DNA of 64,000 nt, taken from OCS116 sp051531935 (GTDB lineage: Bacteria > Pseudomonadota > Alphaproteobacteria > Rhizobiales > OSC116). The notes under the pieces are model-generated. The model ran no database searches. It saw only the letters and a program-made list of their open reading frames with translations, and had not been told where the DNA came from. Positions 43,859 to 53,330 of the stretch are shown piece after piece; position 1 is the first letter of the stretch, and every line of letters starts with the position of its first letter. A program made the translations under genes and the position numbers. The stretch covers positions 1 to 64,000 of the forward strand of contig JAOPTR010000018.1 in NCBI GenBank assembly GCA_051531935.1, given 5' to 3'.

Positions 43859-44596
43859 TTAAGCAACTTGTGCTAATTTGCCTATTGCAGACTGTTTCAT
43901 GTCATCCATTTTTTGGAGCATGTTAGAGGTGCGCTCATAGGCACGTTGAATTTCGATCATTTTTGTCATTTGCACGACAGGGTTTACATTTGATTTTTCG
44001 ATCATGCCTTGTACCAAAGATATAGTTTCTGGCGCTGTAGGCTCGGTTGGTGATGAGAAAAGATTACCACCTTCTTTTTTAAGCATGCGTTCATCTTCAA
44101 ACACTGAGATTTGCAAATTACCTTTAACACCAAGGCTCGTAGATATTGTGCCGTCTTTTGCGATGGCGATATCACTCTCCTCTGGTGAGAAGTTTAAGGC
44201 GCCGCCGTCTACCATCACTGGCATGCCTGATAGGTTTACCAATTGGCCATCTCCATTTAAAGAGAAGTGGCCATCTCTTGTATAGCGTTGGCCTTCTGGT
44301 GTTTGGATGGTGAACCAACCTTCGCCGTTTATGGCTACATCTAATGGGTTGTCAGTGATTTCCATACTGCCAGTTGAAAAGTCGCGTGCCAGGCCAGTAT
44401 CGGCAACATATGATAGTTTTTTTGAGCCGCTCACATGATTTTCCATGCTTGCGCCAGGCATGATATATTCTTCGAATAGAAGATTTTCGGACTTAAAGCC
44501 CGCTGTGCTCATGTTGGCTAGGTTATTCGCAACTGTGTTTAATTGCCGTTTAAGGGCAACTTGTTGTGATAGACCAATTCTGATTGCGTTGTTCAT
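43859..44596 (-). CDS. flgF: Flagellar proximal rod protein FlgF
   Basis: Proximal rod subunit, 245 residues. The N-terminus (IGLSQQVALKRQLNTVANNLANMSTAGFKSENLLFEEY), NPLDVAINGEGWFTIQTPEGQRYTRDGHFSLN and the C-terminal IEIQRAYERTSNMLQKMDDM fit FlgF. It heads the flgF-flgG-flgA-flgH operon. A strong sigma-54 element lies about 56 bp before the ATG, with candidate enhancers further upstream. Confidence 0.95.
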   Translation of the reverse strand: MNNAIRIGLSQQVALKRQLNTVANNLANMSTAGFKSENLLFEEYIMPGASMENHVSGSKKLSYVADTGLARDFSTGSMEITDNPLDVAINGEGWFTIQTPEGQRYTRDGHFSLNGDGQLVNLSGMPVMVDGGALNFSPEESDIAIAKDGTISTSLGVKGNLQISVFEDERMLKKEGGNLFSSPTEPTAPETISLVQGMIEKSNVNPVVQMTKMIEIQRAYERTSNMLQKMDDMKQSAIGKLAQVA

Positions 44597-44651
44597 GTTT
44601 CAGCTCAAATTTGTTAATTCGATTATACTTTTTGTATATTGCTTATAATAA

Positions 44652-44667
44652 TGCAGAATGTGTGCCA
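44652..44667 (-). promoter_or_regulatory. Sigma-54-type promoter for flgF
   Basis: On the minus strand TGGCAC-ACATT-CTGCA matches the -24/-12 consensus at all but one position and keeps GG-N10-GC. It is the best sigma-54 match found in the window. Confidence 0.72.
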
Positions 44668-44728
44668 GTTTTAAATTCAAGTAAAAACAATGACTTATCG
44701 GTGTTTGTCTGAATGATAGCTAGAAAGC

Positions 44729-44766
44729 GGCAGAATGTGCAGGGTAAATATTGCCGCTTTTGGCAA
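44729..44766. promoter_or_regulatory. Candidate enhancer elements upstream of flgF
   Basis: GGCAGAATGTGC at 44729-44740 and the inverted repeat TTGCCGCTTTTGGCAA at 44751-44766 lie about 65-100 bp upstream of the sigma-54 element and just beside the CtrA box of fliL. Confidence 0.45.
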
Positions 44767-44769
44767 AGG

Positions 44770-44786
44770 TTAATACTTAATTAACC
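44770..44786 (+). promoter_or_regulatory. CtrA-type box upstream of fliL
   Basis: TTAA-TACTTAA-TTAACC is an exact TTAA-N7-TTAACC match about 100 bp before the fliL start. fliL is a CtrA target in Caulobacter. Confidence 0.65.
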
Positions 44787-44881
44787 ATAATTTATGTATG
44801 AATAAGGTGAAATGATTTAATGGTTTTGCCGAATCTGTCATAGTGGACTTTAGAGGTAAACATAAATAGAGAATAAGTGTT

Positions 44882-45397
44882 ATGTCAGATACAACAGCGG
44901 ATGCAGCTGAAGAAACCGAAGGCGAAGCCCCTGCGAAAAAAGGCGGCAAGAAAAAGCTTATCATGATTATTGTGGGCGCTATTTTAGTGTTGGCAATTGG
45001 CGGTGGTGCTGGTGCTTATTTTATGGGAGTCTTTGATGCTCCTGTGCCGATGGAAGGTGAGGAAATGGTTGAACCTGCCGCGCCAAAAATTGAATATAAA
45101 TATTATGACCTACCAGAAATGCTGATTAACTTGCAAGCCGATAGCGGGCAGGTGCGTTATTTGAAATTACTAGTAAGTGTGGAATATGAAGCGGGAATTG
45201 ACCCAACGGTGGTTATTTCGGCACAGACACAAATTGAAGATTTGTTTCAGACTTATTTACGTGAGCTGACCCCAACTGAACTGCAAGGCAGTATGGGTGT
45301 ATTTAGATTAAGAGAAGAGCTACTTAAGCGTATCAATTTAATTATCTCGCCCGAGAAAATTAATGGGATTTTGTTTAAGAAGATTGTTGTCCAGTAA
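44882..45397 (+). CDS. fliL: Flagellar basal-body-associated protein FliL
   Basis: Single-pass inner-membrane protein of 171 residues that supports stator function around the motor. A lysine-rich cytoplasmic N-terminus precedes the membrane segment (about 23-48, LIMIIVGAILVLAIGGGAGAYF). The periplasmic domain has KYYDLPEMLINLQ and RYLKLLVSVEY, and the C-terminus ends KINGILFKKIVVQ. First gene of fliL-fliM and downstream genes, behind a CtrA-type box. Confidence 0.93.
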   Translation: MSDTTADAAEETEGEAPAKKGGKKKLIMIIVGAILVLAIGGGAGAYFMGVFDAPVPMEGEEMVEPAAPKIEYKYYDLPEMLINLQADSGQVRYLKLLVSVEYEAGIDPTVVISAQTQIEDLFQTYLRELTPTELQGSMGVFRLREELLKRINLIISPEKINGILFKKIVVQ

Positions 45398-45432
45398 GCG
45401 ACGGTGCTGATTTTTAGAGTTTGAGGATTAAA

Positions 45433-46608
45433 ATGTCTGAAACCGATGTTGAAGATGATGATGGAGAAGACCTAACGGCGGATTGGGGCGCAGCGCTTCA
45501 GGAGCAAGTTGAGGGCGAAGGTGGCACGTTTGACGAAGACGTAGCGGCGCAATGGGCATCTATGATGGATGAACCCGACGAAGAAGACGGTGCGCGCGGT
45601 GCCACAGAGCGGGTTCTGAACCAAGAAGAAATTGATGGACTGCTAGGCTTTGACCCTAACGATTTAGGTGATAATGAGCTGCGCGGCATTGAATCTATCG
45701 TTAACTCGGCATTGGTATCGTATGAACGTTTGCCGATGCTTGAAATTGTGTTTGACCGTTTGGTGCGGTTAATGACCACGAGCTTGCGTACCTTTACATC
45801 GGATAACGTAGAGGTAAGTCTCGACAATATATCATCTATTCGGTTTGAAGATTATTTGAATTCAATTCCTTTGCCTGCCATTTTATCGGTATTTAAGGCG
45901 GTGGAATGGGATAATTTTGGACTTTTGACGGTAGATAGTAATTTGATTTACTCTATTGTTGATATATTACTTGGTGGCCGACGTGGTGTGAACAGCATGC
46001 GTGTTGAAGGCCGACCTTACACCACCATTGAAACCATGCTAGTCGAGCGTATGATTCAGGTTATTTTATCTGACGCGCGGATTGCATTTGAACCTATTGG
46101 TAGTGTGCATTTTAAAATTGATAGATTAGAAACCAACCCACGTTTTGCCGCGATTTCGCGCCCACAAAATGCCGCGATTTTGGTGAAGCTTCGTATTGAT
46201 ATGGAAGATAGGGGCGGGCATATTGAGCTTATGTTGCCTTATGCGACATTGGAGCCTATTCGCCATTTGCTGATGCAAGGCTTTATGGGTGAAAAATTTG
46301 GCCGTGATAGCATTTGGGAAGACCATTTGGCCAGTGAAATTTGGCGATCTGAAATTGAAATTGAAGCTATTTTGGACGAATTTGAATTGCCGCTTGGTGA
46401 AGCTATGAATTTTGAAGTGGGCCAAACTTTACTATTAAATGTTGGTGAAAAAAGCGATATTATTTTGCGTAGCGGGGAAGTGGATTTGTTGACTGGAAAA
46501 ATGGGGCGTAAAGCTGACCATATTGCCATTTCATTGAACACCTGCCTACATGAGCGTAAGACGGAATTCACTTTGGGGGATTTACATGACGAGGATGAAA
46601 CGTCCTAA
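45433..46608 (+). CDS. fliM: Flagellar motor switch protein FliM with acidic N-terminal extension
   Basis: C-ring switch component, 391 residues from the ATG at 45433 (ribosome site TTGAGG; the upstream TTG is not used). The CheY-binding motif LNQEEIDGLLGF normally sits at the very N-terminus but here begins near residue 62. It is preceded by an acidic stretch with two Trp-centred segments, ADWGAALQEQ and AAQWASMMDE. The middle domain (ALVSYERLPMLEIVFDRLVRLM) and the C-terminal SpoA-like domain (LLLNVGEKSDIILRSGEVDLLTGKMGR) are complete. Follows fliL by 35 bp. Confidence 0.95.
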   Translation: MSETDVEDDDGEDLTADWGAALQEQVEGEGGTFDEDVAAQWASMMDEPDEEDGARGATERVLNQEEIDGLLGFDPNDLGDNELRGIESIVNSALVSYERLPMLEIVFDRLVRLMTTSLRTFTSDNVEVSLDNISSIRFEDYLNSIPLPAILSVFKAVEWDNFGLLTVDSNLIYSIVDILLGGRRGVNSMRVEGRPYTTIETMLVERMIQVILSDARIAFEPIGSVHFKIDRLETNPRFAAISRPQNAAILVKLRIDMEDRGGHIELMLPYATLEPIRHLLMQGFMGEKFGRDSIWEDHLASEIWRSEIEIEAILDEFELPLGEAMNFEVGQTLLLNVGEKSDIILRSGEVDLLTGKMGRKADHIAISLNTCLHERKTEFTLGDLHDEDETS

Positions 46609-46630
46609 TAGGGCAGTTTGAGGTTTTAAT

Positions 46631-47671
46631 ATGGAATATTTTTCATTTGCATATCTGCTAGAATATTTGCTGATAATTTTGTTTGTTGTCGGTGTTTATT
46701 ATATGGCATCGGTGAATAAAAAATTGAAAATGCTAAAAAGCGGTGGTGACGGTTTTAAAGCTGTGGTGATTGAACTAAACCATGCGACGGAAAATGCCAA
46801 AACCGCGATACAAGGCCTTAAATTGACGGTTAGAGATGCTGAACATGGACTTGATGGAAACTTAAGGCAAGCTCGCTCGGTGACTGAGGAATTGAAATAT
46901 TTACTTTCCCAAGCTAACGGGCCTTCTGAAGGGCTTTATGCTGCAAACCCGCGCAATGTGCCTTTGCCGAGCGAAAATTTGCGCCATGTGCCGCAACCCG
47001 CTGTGCGCCAAAATAGAGCTAAGAATTTTGCAGACCAAACGCTTGAGAAAGTTGCCAAGCAGAAACAAAGTTTGCCAAACCCAATAATTCATAACCCAAA
47101 TAACCGTAATTTACCTGATGTTGATGAGCCAAGAATTGCCGCTGCCGATGACGTTAATTTAGGCATGAATATACCAGCAGAACATAGAGAAATGGCATTG
47201 CAGCGCCGTGAAGAAGCCTTAAAGGCCATTGCAGAAAAAAACAGCCAACAAAATAGACAGCGCACTGCCCCCCGACCTGCAACTAGGCCTGAAGCAAGAC
47301 CGATGAGACAAGCGCAGCCGCCGCAAATGCAAAACAGAAGTGACGCGCCTCATAGAAATGCACAAAGGGCGCAACCGGGGTTGGCGCCACAACGGGCGCC
47401 TATGCCATCACAACCAACATCACAACAACAAGCGCCTCGACAACAGGTGCCACGACAACAAGCACCGCACAATCCACTTAGCTCACCAGATCAGCAGCGA
47501 CAAAAACCGCAAATGAGCTTGAGTGATATGGTGGGGCGGCATGCAGATTTAGAACGAAAATCGTTTACGGCGGCTGAACCACAGCGTGCTGAGCCACAAG
47601 TGAGAAATGAAGTTGAGAGCCCGAGCGATAAGCGCAAGAGCTTGTTCCAGAAATTAAGCCGCACTCGATAA
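46631..47671 (+). CDS. DUF6468-type membrane protein, PflI-like
   Basis: 346-residue bitopic protein: one N-terminal membrane segment (about 5-27), a helical DUF6468-like region (SVNKKLKMLKSGGDGFKAVVIELNHATENAKTAIQGLKL), then a long Pro/Gln/Arg-rich disordered tail. In Caulobacter the gene at this place next to fliM, pflI, encodes a bitopic proline-rich protein needed for correct flagellum placement (as I recall it). Here it follows fliM by 22 bp with a GAGG site. Synteny and architecture support the match; direct homology was not tested. Confidence 0.65.
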   Translation: MEYFSFAYLLEYLLIILFVVGVYYMASVNKKLKMLKSGGDGFKAVVIELNHATENAKTAIQGLKLTVRDAEHGLDGNLRQARSVTEELKYLLSQANGPSEGLYAANPRNVPLPSENLRHVPQPAVRQNRAKNFADQTLEKVAKQKQSLPNPIIHNPNNRNLPDVDEPRIAAADDVNLGMNIPAEHREMALQRREEALKAIAEKNSQQNRQRTAPRPATRPEARPMRQAQPPQMQNRSDAPHRNAQRAQPGLAPQRAPMPSQPTSQQQAPRQQVPRQQAPHNPLSSPDQQRQKPQMSLSDMVGRHADLERKSFTAAEPQRAEPQVRNEVESPSDKRKSLFQKLSRTR

Positions 47672-47761
47672 TTGGTCGTTTGCGATGTGAATGAATAACA
47701 AGGTTAAACATGGATTTGCAGTTTTGCAGATGTTATGAACTGAACTTAAGATGAGAATAAA

Positions 47762-48574
47762 ATGCGTTTATTACCAGTGCTAATTTTGATTACTTTTTCT
47801 GTAATCGCAATTAAAATATTTTCAATTGCATTTGACCAAAATCCATTGATTTCGGGTGTGGAACCTGTACTGGCTGCTGAAGAGACAACCGAAGAACCTG
47901 CCGAAGGTGAAGCAGAGCCCACACCAGAAAACGTAATGCCATTTGACGAAACCAGCCCAGAAGCACAAAAAGCTGCTGCTGCTGAAGCTAAGAAAAACAA
48001 AGAGATTGCGAGCGCCAAAGCCATTGAGCAATCGGCACAGAACAGAAAAAACATTGATCTTTTACTTGCTGAGCAAGAAAAGAAAGGTGCAGCGCAGTTT
48101 TTCTCGGACACTGAAATTCAATTATTGCAAAGCCTAAAAGCACGACGGGATTTATTGGACAAACGCGAGCGCAAAATTGACGTTCAGGCCAAATTATTAC
48201 TTGCGGCTGAACAACAGTTGGACAGCAAAATTGCTAGACTAGCTGCGCTTGAAGCGGTGATTAAGCAGAAATTGGGCGAAGTGAACGAAAAAGAAGTGAA
48301 CCGATTTACAAGCCTAGTGAAAACATATGAAACCATGAAACCCAAAGAAGCTGCGGGAATTTTATCTATTTTGGACTTGTCGATAATGGAGAAAATTGCG
48401 AGATCTATGAGTACCAAAAAACTAGCGCCTATCATGGCAAAAATGGATATGAAAGCGGCACGCGCCCTGACCATTAGATTGGCGCAACCACCTGCTGAAT
48501 TAACCGCAGAAAATATGGCTTTGCCACCTATGGCGCAAAGCAATTCTGAATTACCACAATTGGCTTTGGAATAG
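47762..48574 (+). CDS. MotE-like flagellar motility protein
   Basis: 270-residue protein with an N-terminal signal anchor, an acidic Ala/Glu-rich linker, a coiled coil (about 90-180) and a C-terminal domain of the MgtE-N/MotE type (YETMKPKEAAGILSILDLSIMEKIARSMSTKKLAPIMAKMD). MotE is a periplasmic chaperone-like protein for MotC in rhizobia. The position after fliM and the DUF6468 gene is typical of Alphaproteobacteria. The exact role here is inferred. Confidence 0.78.
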   Translation: MRLLPVLILITFSVIAIKIFSIAFDQNPLISGVEPVLAAEETTEEPAEGEAEPTPENVMPFDETSPEAQKAAAAEAKKNKEIASAKAIEQSAQNRKNIDLLLAEQEKKGAAQFFSDTEIQLLQSLKARRDLLDKRERKIDVQAKLLLAAEQQLDSKIARLAALEAVIKQKLGEVNEKEVNRFTSLVKTYETMKPKEAAGILSILDLSIMEKIARSMSTKKLAPIMAKMDMKAARALTIRLAQPPAELTAENMALPPMAQSNSELPQLALE

Positions 48575-48616
48575 AAGCTACGCCTTACAAATTGGCCCGA
48601 AATATAAAAACTGGAA

Positions 48617-48632
48617 TTAGCTAAGAATTAAC
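48617..48632 (+). promoter_or_regulatory. Degenerate CtrA-type box upstream of the TPR gene
   Basis: TTAG-CTAAGAA-TTAAC differs by one base from TTAA-N7-TTAAC and lies about 90 bp before the start at 48719. Confidence 0.3.
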
Positions 48633-48718
48633 TATGAGATGTTAACTATAGTATTGGTGATTGATTAATTTGTTAAAAATCATCAAATGATAATTATTTC
48701 AGAAGCTTAAATTTTAGT

Positions 48719-51700
48719 ATGTGCCAAACTAGTTTGAAACAATTTACCAATATTTTGCACCTAATTGGGAGCATAAAACGCCAAGTACTTTTTTTGACTT
48801 TGGTTGTTGTGGGACTTCTTACGCCCGTATCTATTGCTTTTGCCGAAAATAAAGCCATAGCGAAATCCGATGTTGGCGCAGGCTACGGACGGATTGTATT
48901 TACATTTGATAAAATGCCAGACTATAAATTGGAAATACTTGAAGGTGTTTTGGTTTTAAAATTTAATGAAACCGTTGAAGTTGACGTGGCCGAATTAGCG
49001 GATAGATTGAGTGATTACATTGTGGTTGCTAGAGCTGACCCAGATAAAACGGGTGTGCGGTTTGCTTTGGCACAAGAAGTTAAAATCAACAAAATTGAAG
49101 CTGCTGAAAAACTATTTATAGATTTATTGCCTAGAAGCTGGAAAGGTTTACCGCCTAGTTTACCACAAGAAGTGATTGAAGAACTAGAATTGCGGGCCGA
49201 AGAAGCATCAATTGTTGCGCGTGAAAAAATATTACAACGCGAATTGAAGAAAAAGAAAAATCACCTTGTTGTTCGCTATGGTGAATTACCTACATTCACT
49301 CGGTTGTTTTTTGATTGGAAGTTGAATGTTGAAACCAAAATGGAACGTAATGGTAAAATTGTGACCTTGCGGTTTAACCATTATGCCCAACCGATTATTA
49401 AAGATCTAAAAACCACGCCACCTAAATATCTGAAAAAAATTGACTATAAAGTGACGCGTACTGAACTCGTCGTGAATTTGACGCTTGAAGCTAATACTGA
49501 TGTACGTGGTTTCCAAGAAGGGCAAGGTTTTGTTATTGATTTATCGAGCGGTGAAGGCGAGAAAATTAACCGATTGAGTGAAACCATTAGTGACAGTGAT
49601 ATTGCCACAATGGGTGGACTTGTTGACAATGACGAAATGGATGGTGAAGCTGTTAAGGCTGTCGATAAAAATGTGATTCAGTTTTTAGCACCATCTAACG
49701 ATAAGCTGGACGTTGGTTCTGCACAAGCTGAAGCTTTGAGCAAGATGTCAGATGAAAAAATGTCATCTGATAAAATGCCACCACAAAACACTAATGAAAA
49801 TTTACCACCAGAATTGCCGCCTGCAAAAATGGATGACGAAAACACTAAGCCTGAAATGACTGATGCGGATAAGCAATCGGCGAAAAAAGACGCAGCCAAT
49901 GGCGTGCAGGGTGTTAAGATTGCCTTGAAAAATGTAATTCAAGATGATGAAGTGATGCTGAATGTAAATACAGATTTGCCAGCCTCTTTAACCGAAACAT
50001 CTATGTCGGATGATATGAAAGATGAGGTTAATCTTGATGATCAAATGGTTGACAAGAATTATAAACCAATTCACGTTGAGGCTGAAAAAGTTAAGATTGA
50101 AGTGGTGCGTAGCAACCGCGAATATCAAGTTAAATTTCCGTTTAAAGAAGATGTTGCAATTGCCGCATTTGAACGTGATGAGTTGTTCTGGCTGATATTT
50201 GAACGCAAAGTCGATTTTGACATAGCGGAGCTTGAAGCCGCTGCACCTGAAATTATTAAAATTCACGACGTACGTGTGATTGACAATAGCACAACGATTA
50301 GGCTGAAGCTTGACCCACGATTGCTAACCAATATTGGATCATCTAACGCTGATTGGATTTTGTCTATTGGCGAGCTGGTATTAATGGATACCAAAGTTTT
50401 GAAGCTAGCGCGTAAATACAAACAAAATGGCCACGCGATTGTGCAAGTGAACATGGATAAACTTGGCAAAGTGCATTGGTTTACCGATGAAAAAATGGGT
50501 GACCGCATTGCTGTTGTGACTGCAATGGGGCCAGCGCGTGGATTGCTGAAAACTCATAATTTTGTGGAATTTGCTGCACTGCCGACTGTACACGGTCTTA
50601 CATTTAGAGCGGTTGCTGATGATATAAATGTAGTTGCAAATTTTGATCAGGTTGTGGTTTCGAGCCGTCAAGGTTTGTCATTAACTGTTGGGCAAAATTA
50701 CTCTAACCAATTAGATGTTTTAAGCAATGGTGACATAAAGCGCCCTAGTGCGATTGAATTTAGAGACTTAGAAAAAGACCGTGCCAAGTTTATGGCTCAA
50801 AGACGCCAGTTAAACGAGTTGATTGATAATAGTGTAGATGAAAAAGAACAATCAATTTACCGCTTGGAAATGATTGAGTTTTTATTGTCGTATCAAATGG
50901 CAAATGAGGCTTTGGGCATGTTGGCCTTTGAAAGGTTTAAAGCTCCGATTTCGGCCAATACCGCGCGTTTTAAAAGTTTAGAAGGCGCTGCATTTGCGAT
51001 CGCTGGTAAATATAAGAAAGCCATTAATTCGCTAAGTGCTGTAGCCATTCGGAACAACCGAACAGCCACTTTGTTTAGAGCTTTTGCACTTTCTAAAACT
51101 GGTTCACCGCAAGAAGCATTAAAAGAATTTGACGCTTCATTGGCGATGTTGGCTCAGTTGCCGCCAAAAATGGAAGCTAAATTTCTAATTGCTGCTGTTG
51201 AATCGGCTCTTGAAATACCAAACTTAAACGTTGCTCAGAAACATCTCATCATGCTTGGCCATGTTATGGAAACGGAATATCAAAAAGCCAAATATTGGTT
51301 GTTGATGGGCCAGTTTAGCCGCATGAATGATGAAATACCTGAAGCGATATTACGCATGAAAGCCGCTGTTGATTATGGCATTAGACCCGTTACGGCAGAA
51401 GCAGAAGGTTATTTAAGCGTACTTGAATATCAAACTGGCGAGATAAAAATTGATGATGCCATTGACCAATTGAATGGCAATGTAGTGACATGGCGTGGAG
51501 ACAAAATTGAACAGCAAAATATAATGAGCTTGGGCAAATTATATATGGATAAAGGGGATTATCGCCGTGGTTTGGCGACTTTGAAAACAGCTGTTTCGAA
51601 ATTTGAATCGAACGAAATGGGCCGTGATGCCGCTGAATATATGGGTGATATTTTTGAAGCCTTATATTTGGGTGGCAAAGCAAATGAAATGCTACCATTT

Positions 51701-52474
51701 AAAGCCTTGAGTTTATTTTATGATTATCGTGAATTGACACCTATCGGCCGTAAGGGCGATGAAATGATTAGAAGTTTAGCAGATAGATTGATTGATGTTG
51801 ACCTGCTTGACCAAGCTATTGATCTGTTAGACCATCAGGTTTACAAGCGATTAAAGGGCATTGCCAAAGCGGATGTTGCGGCAAAATTGGCCATGGTACA
51901 GTTGTTGAATTATCAACCTGAAAACGCGATTCAGACCATTGCAAAATCTCGTACTGCGAATATGCCGACACACATTACCCGCAAAAGAGATTTGTTGGAA
52001 GCGCGGGCATTGGTTGAGATTGGACGTATTCAAAGCGCCATCACCCGCCTTGAAGGCTATGAAGGTAGGGACATTGCGATTATAAAATCTGAAGCTTATT
52101 GGCGTGGAAGTTACTGGCAAAAAGCTGGTGAAGAATTTGAAACAATGGTGTTGAATAAGTGGCAAGGCAACAAACCATTGTTAGACAATGAACGCCATAT
52201 TTTATTGCGCAGTGCGATTGCTTATAAAATGGCTAATGACAATTTATCACTTGGCAGATTGCGTAAGCAATATATGGGCAAGATGGAAAATACCTCGCAT
52301 GCCGGCTCGTTTAACCTTGTGGTTGACGAACAGAAAAGTGATGCAGTTGAATTTAGAAAACTGGCGCGTGAGATTGCAGAAATTGACATGTTGAAAGAAT
52401 TTATTGCTGACTTTAGAGAGAATGAAGCTAAAGATATTCGTGATCGTAGCAATGAATTGGCATCACTAAACTAG
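48719..52474 (+). CDS. Large secreted TPR-type protein of the flagellar locus
   Basis: 1251-residue protein. A hydrophobic N-terminal signal (VLFLTLVVVGLLTPVSIAFA) predicts export. Next comes a beta-rich region (GYGRIVFTFDKMPDYKLEILEGVLVLKFNE) of AMIN-like appearance, a coiled coil, an acidic Asp/Met/Lys-rich linker (about 340-440), a second beta-rich region, and from about residue 690 a helical solenoid with TPR-like units. Comparable long TPR proteins follow motE in related genomes, by memory. A periplasmic scaffolding role for motor or stator is possible. Confidence 0.7.
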   Translation: MCQTSLKQFTNILHLIGSIKRQVLFLTLVVVGLLTPVSIAFAENKAIAKSDVGAGYGRIVFTFDKMPDYKLEILEGVLVLKFNETVEVDVAELADRLSDYIVVARADPDKTGVRFALAQEVKINKIEAAEKLFIDLLPRSWKGLPPSLPQEVIEELELRAEEASIVAREKILQRELKKKKNHLVVRYGELPTFTRLFFDWKLNVETKMERNGKIVTLRFNHYAQPIIKDLKTTPPKYLKKIDYKVTRTELVVNLTLEANTDVRGFQEGQGFVIDLSSGEGEKINRLSETISDSDIATMGGLVDNDEMDGEAVKAVDKNVIQFLAPSNDKLDVGSAQAEALSKMSDEKMSSDKMPPQNTNENLPPELPPAKMDDENTKPEMTDADKQSAKKDAANGVQGVKIALKNVIQDDEVMLNVNTDLPASLTETSMSDDMKDEVNLDDQMVDKNYKPIHVEAEKVKIEVVRSNREYQVKFPFKEDVAIAAFERDELFWLIFERKVDFDIAELEAAAPEIIKIHDVRVIDNSTTIRLKLDPRLLTNIGSSNADWILSIGELVLMDTKVLKLARKYKQNGHAIVQVNMDKLGKVHWFTDEKMGDRIAVVTAMGPARGLLKTHNFVEFAALPTVHGLTFRAVADDINVVANFDQVVVSSRQGLSLTVGQNYSNQLDVLSNGDIKRPSAIEFRDLEKDRAKFMAQRRQLNELIDNSVDEKEQSIYRLEMIEFLLSYQMANEALGMLAFERFKAPISANTARFKSLEGAAFAIAGKYKKAINSLSAVAIRNNRTATLFRAFALSKTGSPQEALKEFDASLAMLAQLPPKMEAKFLIAAVESALEIPNLNVAQKHLIMLGHVMETEYQKAKYWLLMGQFSRMNDEIPEAILRMKAAVDYGIRPVTAEAEGYLSVLEYQTGEIKIDDAIDQLNGNVVTWRGDKIEQQNIMSLGKLYMDKGDYRRGLATLKTAVSKFESNEMGRDAAEYMGDIFEALYLGGKANEMLPFKALSLFYDYRELTPIGRKGDEMIRSLADRLIDVDLLDQAIDLLDHQVYKRLKGIAKADVAAKLAMVQLLNYQPENAIQTIAKSRTANMPTHITRKRDLLEARALVEIGRIQSAITRLEGYEGRDIAIIKSEAYWRGSYWQKAGEEFETMVLNKWQGNKPLLDNERHILLRSAIAYKMANDNLSLGRLRKQYMGKMENTSHAGSFNLVVDEQKSDAVEFRKLAREIAEIDMLKEFIADFRENEAKDIRDRSNELASLN

Positions 52475-52482
52475 GCACTGGC

Positions 52483-52887
52483 TTATTTTTTTTGTTCTAG
52501 GATTGGCGATAATATTTTCTTGAATATTTTATTATCGTGATCAGTTTCGATATACTCGACGTTGAGGCTTTCTACTAAATTATTTACAAATTTCACTGAC
52601 AATTTGACATGTACTTTTTTATTATATTTTTCTTCGTTTTCGACGACGGTATTTATGACGTCTACTTCGAATGTATCTTCATCAATTTCCACAATTTCCA
52701 CAACTTCATGCTCAGTATGATTTCGCATGATGGAGTTGTAGTGATGAAATTCTTGAAAGTTGAGTTTGCCAGCCACAGGAGTGGTGAAGCTGAAATTGTC
52801 GGTTACTAGATCGGCTCTTTCGCGCATGTCATTTAGACGATAGCTACTCAAAAAAAAATCAAGAATGAGGTGGTTTGGGCTTTTCAT
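52483..52887 (-). CDS. Hypothetical protein, possible NTF2-like fold
   Basis: 134-residue soluble protein of unknown function. A helical start (LILDFFLSSYRLNDMRERADLVTDNFSF) followed by alternating beta strands (TFEVDVINTVVENEEKYNKKVHVKLSVKFVNNLVESLNVEYIET) suggests an NTF2/SnoaL-like cone. No catalytic residues can be proposed. It converges with the TPR gene, 8 bp away, and may be last on the fliO-fliP strand. It could be a real but fast-evolving gene. Confidence 0.5.
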   Translation of the reverse strand: MKSPNHLILDFFLSSYRLNDMRERADLVTDNFSFTTPVAGKLNFQEFHHYNSIMRNHTEHEVVEIVEIDEDTFEVDVINTVVENEEKYNKKVHVKLSVKFVNNLVESLNVEYIETDHDNKIFKKILSPILEQKK

Positions 52888-52952
52888 GTATTCTCAGCAT
52901 TAAGTATAAAACTCTAGAATAGCTTACTACCTCACTAAGTAAAGTGAATCAG

Positions 52953-53231
52953 CTAACATTTTTTGAAAAGCCAGATGGAACCGCCGACGCCTAAAAGAGA
53001 TATGAAGGCTAATAAATATTGGGCGTCAAACAACAAGAAATTGCTGATTATGGCAAAAATACAGGCCAAAATGATGCCAATAGGCTTGTAAATTGAGTGC
53101 CAAACCTTGTTTGGGTTATGCTGTTTAAACAACCGTCTTTCTATGCGGGAATTGAGCATATTGACCATGAATTTATAGGCACCAACGAATATTATGGTGA
53201 GTATGATTAGAAAAATTATTATACGAAACAT
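52953..53231 (-). CDS. Small membrane protein of unknown function
   Basis: 92-residue protein with three predicted membrane segments: MFRIIIFLIILTIIFVGAYKF at the start, IGIILACIFAIISNFLLF, and YLLAFISLLGVGGSIWLF at the end. A basic loop (RIERRLFKQHNPNKVW) separates the first two. No family recognised. It lies about 100 bp downstream of fliP on the same strand; the frame has no competing gene. Confidence 0.55.
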   Translation of the reverse strand: MFRIIIFLIILTIIFVGAYKFMVNMLNSRIERRLFKQHNPNKVWHSIYKPIGIILACIFAIISNFLLFDAQYLLAFISLLGVGGSIWLFKKC

Positions 53232-53330
53232 AACTTACCTCTTAATCAGCTAGATGGATGTAGCATTGTTATATATGGGGTTTGAGGTGAGTTTTTCAAG
53301 GCTAGGGCGGATTTGTACTGCCGACATAGA

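Noticed and set aside
48628..48649. TTAACTATGAGATGTTAAC upstream of the TPR gene as a CtrA box
   Set aside because: The spacer is 10 bases; only the overlapping degenerate site at 48617 has a 7-base spacer.
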